Under the pieces are notes generated by a model. The model searched no databases, was not told where the DNA came from, and saw nothing but the letters and a program-made list of their open reading frames with translations. Positions 33,678-36,390 of a stretch of DNA of 36,390 nt are shown here, piece after piece. The position numbers were made by a program, and so were the translations under genes. Positions within the stretch are counted from its first letter, which is position 1, and each line of letters begins with the position of its first letter. The stretch comes from Cytophagales bacterium (GTDB lineage: Bacteria; Bacteroidota; Bacteroidia; Cytophagales; Spirosomataceae): NCBI GenBank assembly GCA_013298865.1, contig JAAFJL010000036.1, positions 1 to 36,390 of the forward strand, given 5' to 3'.

Positions 33678-35267
33678 ATGAAATCGTCATTTACAAAATA
33701 TATAAAAATTACTTTCGCTGTACTGACCCTGATAGGAGGGATGACAGCCTGTGAAAAATACATCGACAGCGATGGTACCGAATTGGCAGCTTTAGCTCCT
33801 GCTAAAACGGATGTAGAAGCAGCCACTTGGAAACCTTACACTTTGGTAAGTCAAAAAGAATTTGCAGTTGCTACTCCAGAAGCAGTAACTTCTGATAATT
33901 ATTTGAAGGAAATCGCCGAAGTAAAAACAGCCGTTGCCAATGTTACAGAAGACCAGCGTAATGCCATTCGTTATTGGAATGGCGGCGGAATTTTACGTTG
34001 GAATCAAATCATGCGGGAATTGGTTGCAAAAAATAATTTGCCCCCTGCCGAAAATGCAGAAGGGAAATATCCAATTCCAAGTGCTGCCAATGCCGACAAT
34101 ATTGATAACTTGATTGGTACAACATTTCCATTCTCGAATCCTCCTTATGCAGCTCGTGCTTATGCGTATATGTCTGTGGCTCAGTACGATGCACTCGTAG
34201 CAGCCATGGCTTGGAAGAAACAATACGGTCGCAAAAGTCCTAATGCAGTTGATGCCAGCATAGTCCCTGTAATTGTTGCCGCTCCGAAATTACCATCATT
34301 TCCATCTGAAGATGCAGTGATGGCGGCGGTTAGTTATGAGTTCATGAAAAGGCTTTTTCCAAAAGCTGCTGACACCACTTATTTATTCAAAAAGAAAGAG
34401 GAACAAAAATGGTATAAACTATGGGCTGGGGTTTCGACACGCTCTGATATTGAAGCAGGAGAAAAATTAGGGAAAGCAGTTTTTGCAAAAGTTTTTGCTC
34501 GTTTCAGGACGGACGGCATGGCTAATGCCGTTGGAACACAAGTTAAATGGGATAGTTTGAGTAAAAGAATCGAAGAGCGTGGAGACATTGCTTGGAAATC
34601 TATGGAATCTGCTCCTCGCCCGCCAATGTTACCTTTTTATGGAAACGTTGCCGCTTGGAATATGGATAGAAAAACGTTGACAGACATCAGTACTTCTATT
34701 CCGCCTTTGTCTTTGAAATCAGAGGAGTTCAAGCAACAATTGGCAGAAGTAAAGGCTTATACTACCACCAAAGCAACCCGTGAAAACATCGCCATTGTAC
34801 ATTATTGGGCAGACGGTGCGGGTACACATACCCCTCCTGGGCATTGGAACCAGATTGCATCGGGGTATATTGTGGCAGACAAGCAGTCCGAAGTAAGGGC
34901 GGCAAGAAACTTTGCTTTATTGAATACAGCTATGATGGATGCTGCCATAAGTTGCTGGTACACAAAGAGTTATTATTATTTGCCAAGACCTTCACAAATA
35001 GATACTGATATAAAAACCTTAACTGGTTTACCCAATTTTCCTTCTTATACTTCTGGGCATTCGACGTTCTCAGCAGCCGCTTGTGAAGTATTGAGTTATA
35101 TTTTCCCTGCTGGAAAAACTGATTTCACCGCAAAAGCAGAAGAAGCATCAAAGTCAAGATTGTACGGAGGGCTTCATTTCAGAATGGATTGCGAAAGCGG
35201 ACTAAAAATCGGAAGAAGTATCGGAGAAAAGGCAGTTCAAAGAGGACAAACGGATGGAGTTTTGTAG
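33678..35267 (+). CDS. Vanadium-haloperoxidase/PAP2-superfamily lipoprotein, module 2
   Basis: 529 residues with lipobox GMTAC (Cys25), and a paralog of 30728 along its whole length. Active-site set: K430 and R437 (KSYYYLPRP), S459-G460-H461 in PSYTSGHS, R494 and H500 in SRLYGGLHFRMD. F454 sits in the position of fungal Phe397. All vanadate-pocket residues are therefore kept in both copies, which argues for two working enzymes rather than decay. The two may differ in substrate. Their outer-envelope location would allow halogenation or oxidation after export of a polyene or enediyne-like product; this is inferred from context only. Confidence 0.87.
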   Translation: MKSSFTKYIKITFAVLTLIGGMTACEKYIDSDGTELAALAPAKTDVEAATWKPYTLVSQKEFAVATPEAVTSDNYLKEIAEVKTAVANVTEDQRNAIRYWNGGGILRWNQIMRELVAKNNLPPAENAEGKYPIPSAANADNIDNLIGTTFPFSNPPYAARAYAYMSVAQYDALVAAMAWKKQYGRKSPNAVDASIVPVIVAAPKLPSFPSEDAVMAAVSYEFMKRLFPKAADTTYLFKKKEEQKWYKLWAGVSTRSDIEAGEKLGKAVFAKVFARFRTDGMANAVGTQVKWDSLSKRIEERGDIAWKSMESAPRPPMLPFYGNVAAWNMDRKTLTDISTSIPPLSLKSEEFKQQLAEVKAYTTTKATRENIAIVHYWADGAGTHTPPGHWNQIASGYIVADKQSEVRAARNFALLNTAMMDAAISCWYTKSYYYLPRPSQIDTDIKTLTGLPNFPSYTSGHSTFSAAACEVLSYIFPAGKTDFTAKAEEASKSRLYGGLHFRMDCESGLKIGRSIGEKAVQRGQTDGVL

Positions 35268-35299
35268 GTAAATTTTAGGTAAGGGAAATTGTAAATTTA

Positions 35300-35320
35300 A
35301 AAGTACCACGTACTTTCTTT
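35300..35320 (+). terminator. Terminator after second haloperoxidase gene
   Basis: The sequence aaagtaccacgtacttt (35300-35316) forms a 7-bp stem with a 3-nt loop. The T-rich run ctttttacc follows on the plus strand. It lies 33 nt after the stop and is well placed to end the long plus-strand gene block. Confidence 0.65.
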
Positions 35321-35321
35321 T

Positions 35322-35392
35322 TACCACAAAAGAAACAAAGAAAACAAAGATTTGTAATAATTAACTTTTGCTTTCTTTGTGCCTTTGTGATA
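35322..35392. repeat. Imperfect palindrome of CACAAAAG/CTTTGTG type between convergent genes
   Basis: The sequence taccacaaaagaaacaaag (left) faces ctttctttgtgcctttgtga (right), giving an imperfect inverted repeat between the plus-strand haloperoxidase gene and the minus-strand gene ending at 35416. Similar CTTTGTGCCTTTGTG phrases are frequent in intergenic DNA of Bacteroidota, from memory. It may serve as a bidirectional terminator. Confidence 0.45.
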
Positions 35393-35415
35393 AAAAAAGT
35401 GTATGATAATTTCCC

Positions 35416-36135
35416 TTAATTACTCGCCAAGACCGCTCCAGGTAAATAAATCAATAATCTTCCTGTGGTTTCAAAAGTATCTAATTGACCTGTTGTGAGG
35501 GGTTTTGCAGTAACTGCATGAATGTACATATTACTGGTATCAGAAGTAAAAATACCTTTGTGATTGGCTGAATAAAATCCTAAAAACATGGCATCATCGC
35601 CAGAAAGCCATATTTCATGAGCAAACTGTTTATGATTACTTACGGTATGTTCTATTCCTTCTTGCCAGTTAATCACATGATAGCTTAAATTTTTAGTGAA
35701 CCCCCTAACAATAAACGGAAAAGGTTTACTGGTGTCAATTCCGTTTTCATTGGCAGTTTTTACTACAATTTTTTCTAATTCTTGATAGCTATTTACATCT
35801 CCATAATGCTCGACAGAATGCCAGTCTTTCACATAAGCATAGACAAACATGGTAGCTTTATGATTAAAAGTTGTATCCGTTTTCACATAAGTATCTTTAA
35901 TTTTTGAAACCAATGCACGCCCATTCATCACGGTAACGTGTCCTTGAAGGCTATCAATAATTCCTATCCCAAAAAGCCCTTTCTGCATCATTGTATCCAA
36001 ACCAACATTGGAACAAAGATTTGCTTCGTACATCATTTTTTGGAGATTCCCTGCTACCCTGACAGGATGGATTTGTGCAGAAAGAGATGCCACTACAAGC
36101 AGCATAATTCCGTAGGTAAGCAAGAACTTTTTCAT
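35416..36135 (-). CDS. Secreted acetolactate-decarboxylase-fold protein with incomplete zinc site
   Basis: 239 residues. A signal peptide ends near SLSAQ. The rest follows alpha-acetolactate decarboxylase (AlsD/BudA): KGLFGIGIIDSLQGHVTVMNG near 52-72 matches the GxGTFxxLDGE segment, PFPFIVRGFTKN follows in the middle, and MFLGFYSANHKGI comes before the metal region. AlsD binds zinc by H194, H196 and H207 as I recall. The corresponding residues here are Y204, H206 and Q217 with the same 13-residue span, so two ligands are lost. It is unlikely to be a normal decarboxylase; it may have another role. It is convergent with the biosynthetic block and probably not part of it. Confidence 0.72.
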   Translation of the reverse strand: MKKFLLTYGIMLLVVASLSAQIHPVRVAGNLQKMMYEANLCSNVGLDTMMQKGLFGIGIIDSLQGHVTVMNGRALVSKIKDTYVKTDTTFNHKATMFVYAYVKDWHSVEHYGDVNSYQELEKIVVKTANENGIDTSKPFPFIVRGFTKNLSYHVINWQEGIEHTVSNHKQFAHEIWLSGDDAMFLGFYSANHKGIFTSDTSNMYIHAVTAKPLTTGQLDTFETTGRLLIYLPGAVLASN

Positions 36136-36318
36136 AAGAATTAAGCCCCTGATAGGGATATTTAAAGATGAGGAAAAATTATTTAAAAAAAACGTAACTC
36201 TCTGACAATCAGTTCAAAGATTGTACCAATTTTAGATAAGTATAGATATTTCTTGAATGAAGATTTTTTAGACCGACACTTTTTAGATAAAAAATAAAAA
36301 GCGTTATTCATTTGAAAA

Positions 36319-36350
36319 AATAGCCGCCAGATAGTATCATAGCGGCTATT
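36319..36350 (-). terminator. Minus-strand intrinsic terminator of a gene beyond the right edge
   Basis: The arms aatagccgc (36319-36327) and gcggctatt (36342-36350) pair over 9 bp with a 14-nt loop. On the minus strand the stem is followed by a run of T residues (plus-strand A-run at 36315-36320). It therefore should end a minus-strand gene entering from the right. The short minus-strand frame over it is not a gene. Confidence 0.65.
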
Positions 36351-36390
36351 GAAAACATCTAATATCCGCAAAAATATAGAATCAGGGCTT

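Noticed and set aside
30728-35267. Plain acid phosphatases of the PAP2 family
   Set aside because: Not excluded, but the length, the lipoprotein form, the full vanadate-pocket spacing and the Phe position favour the haloperoxidase group.
36183-36371. Minus-strand 62-codon frame
   Set aside because: It overlaps a clear minus-strand terminator hairpin and has no family pattern.

Overview
The window looks like a piece of a Bacteroidota chromosome, probably from the Cytophagales or a related order. The evidence is AT-rich DNA, genes without clear Shine-Dalgarno sites, an N-terminal carboxypeptidase-regulatory-like domain on a TonB-dependent receptor, many short lipoproteins, a LytS-type kinase, and a TAnnTTTG promoter-like site. 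The genus cannot be fixed from sequence alone.

Left part (1-8113). The edge holds what may be the last codons of an IS982-like transposase. A minus-strand LytS-type histidine kinase follows. Next is a very AT-rich plus-strand group: a lipoprotein ending in a CxxCH motif, a lipoprotein with a metallo-beta-lactamase domain, a YCII-family protein and a DUF1569/DinB-like protein. The 6.0-7.4 kb stretch has no long gene. It holds a strong hairpin, two of the window's foldback (MITE-like) elements and a possible 41-residue peptide gene. An unrecognised 235-residue protein comes after it.

Central part (8238-18427). This is the main discovery. UnbV (FG-GAP/ASPIC), UnbU (RnfD/NqrB-like membrane protein), UnbL (DUF1702), an iterative PKS of KS-AT-ACP-KR-DH order with all main catalytic residues, and a CalE7/DynE7-type hotdog thioesterase stand in one direction. 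Together they are the conserved enediyne polyketide cassette, here in a Bacteroidota-like genome. The PKS lacks the C-terminal phosphopantetheinyl transferase domain usual in enediyne PKSs. A stand-alone Sfp-type transferase lies about 10.7 kb downstream on the same strand.

Right part (18535-35267), all plus strand: a MacB-type ABC exporter pair, a MoaD/ThiS-like sulfur carrier ending in Gly-Gly, a small membrane protein, a LolA-like periplasmic protein, a broken outer-membrane protein gene, a TauE/SafE-like permease, a rhodanese-MoeB/ThiF fusion, a secreted DinB-like protein, a TonB-dependent receptor, and the phosphopantetheinyl transferase. The block ends with two tandem copies of an [outer-membrane barrel + vanadium-haloperoxidase-like lipoprotein] module. 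I infer one biosynthetic locus: a polyene or enediyne-like scaffold made on the PKS, possible sulfur transfer by the carrier/activator pair, export by the ABC and outer-membrane proteins, and possible halide or oxidative chemistry outside the cytoplasm. No P450, flavin monooxygenase, glycosyltransferase or known self-resistance gene is visible. The final structure is therefore unknown, and it may be a polyene rather than a true enediyne.

Right edge (35268-36390): terminators, a minus-strand secreted protein of the acetolactate-decarboxylase fold that has lost two of three zinc ligands, and a minus-strand terminator belonging to a gene beyond the window.
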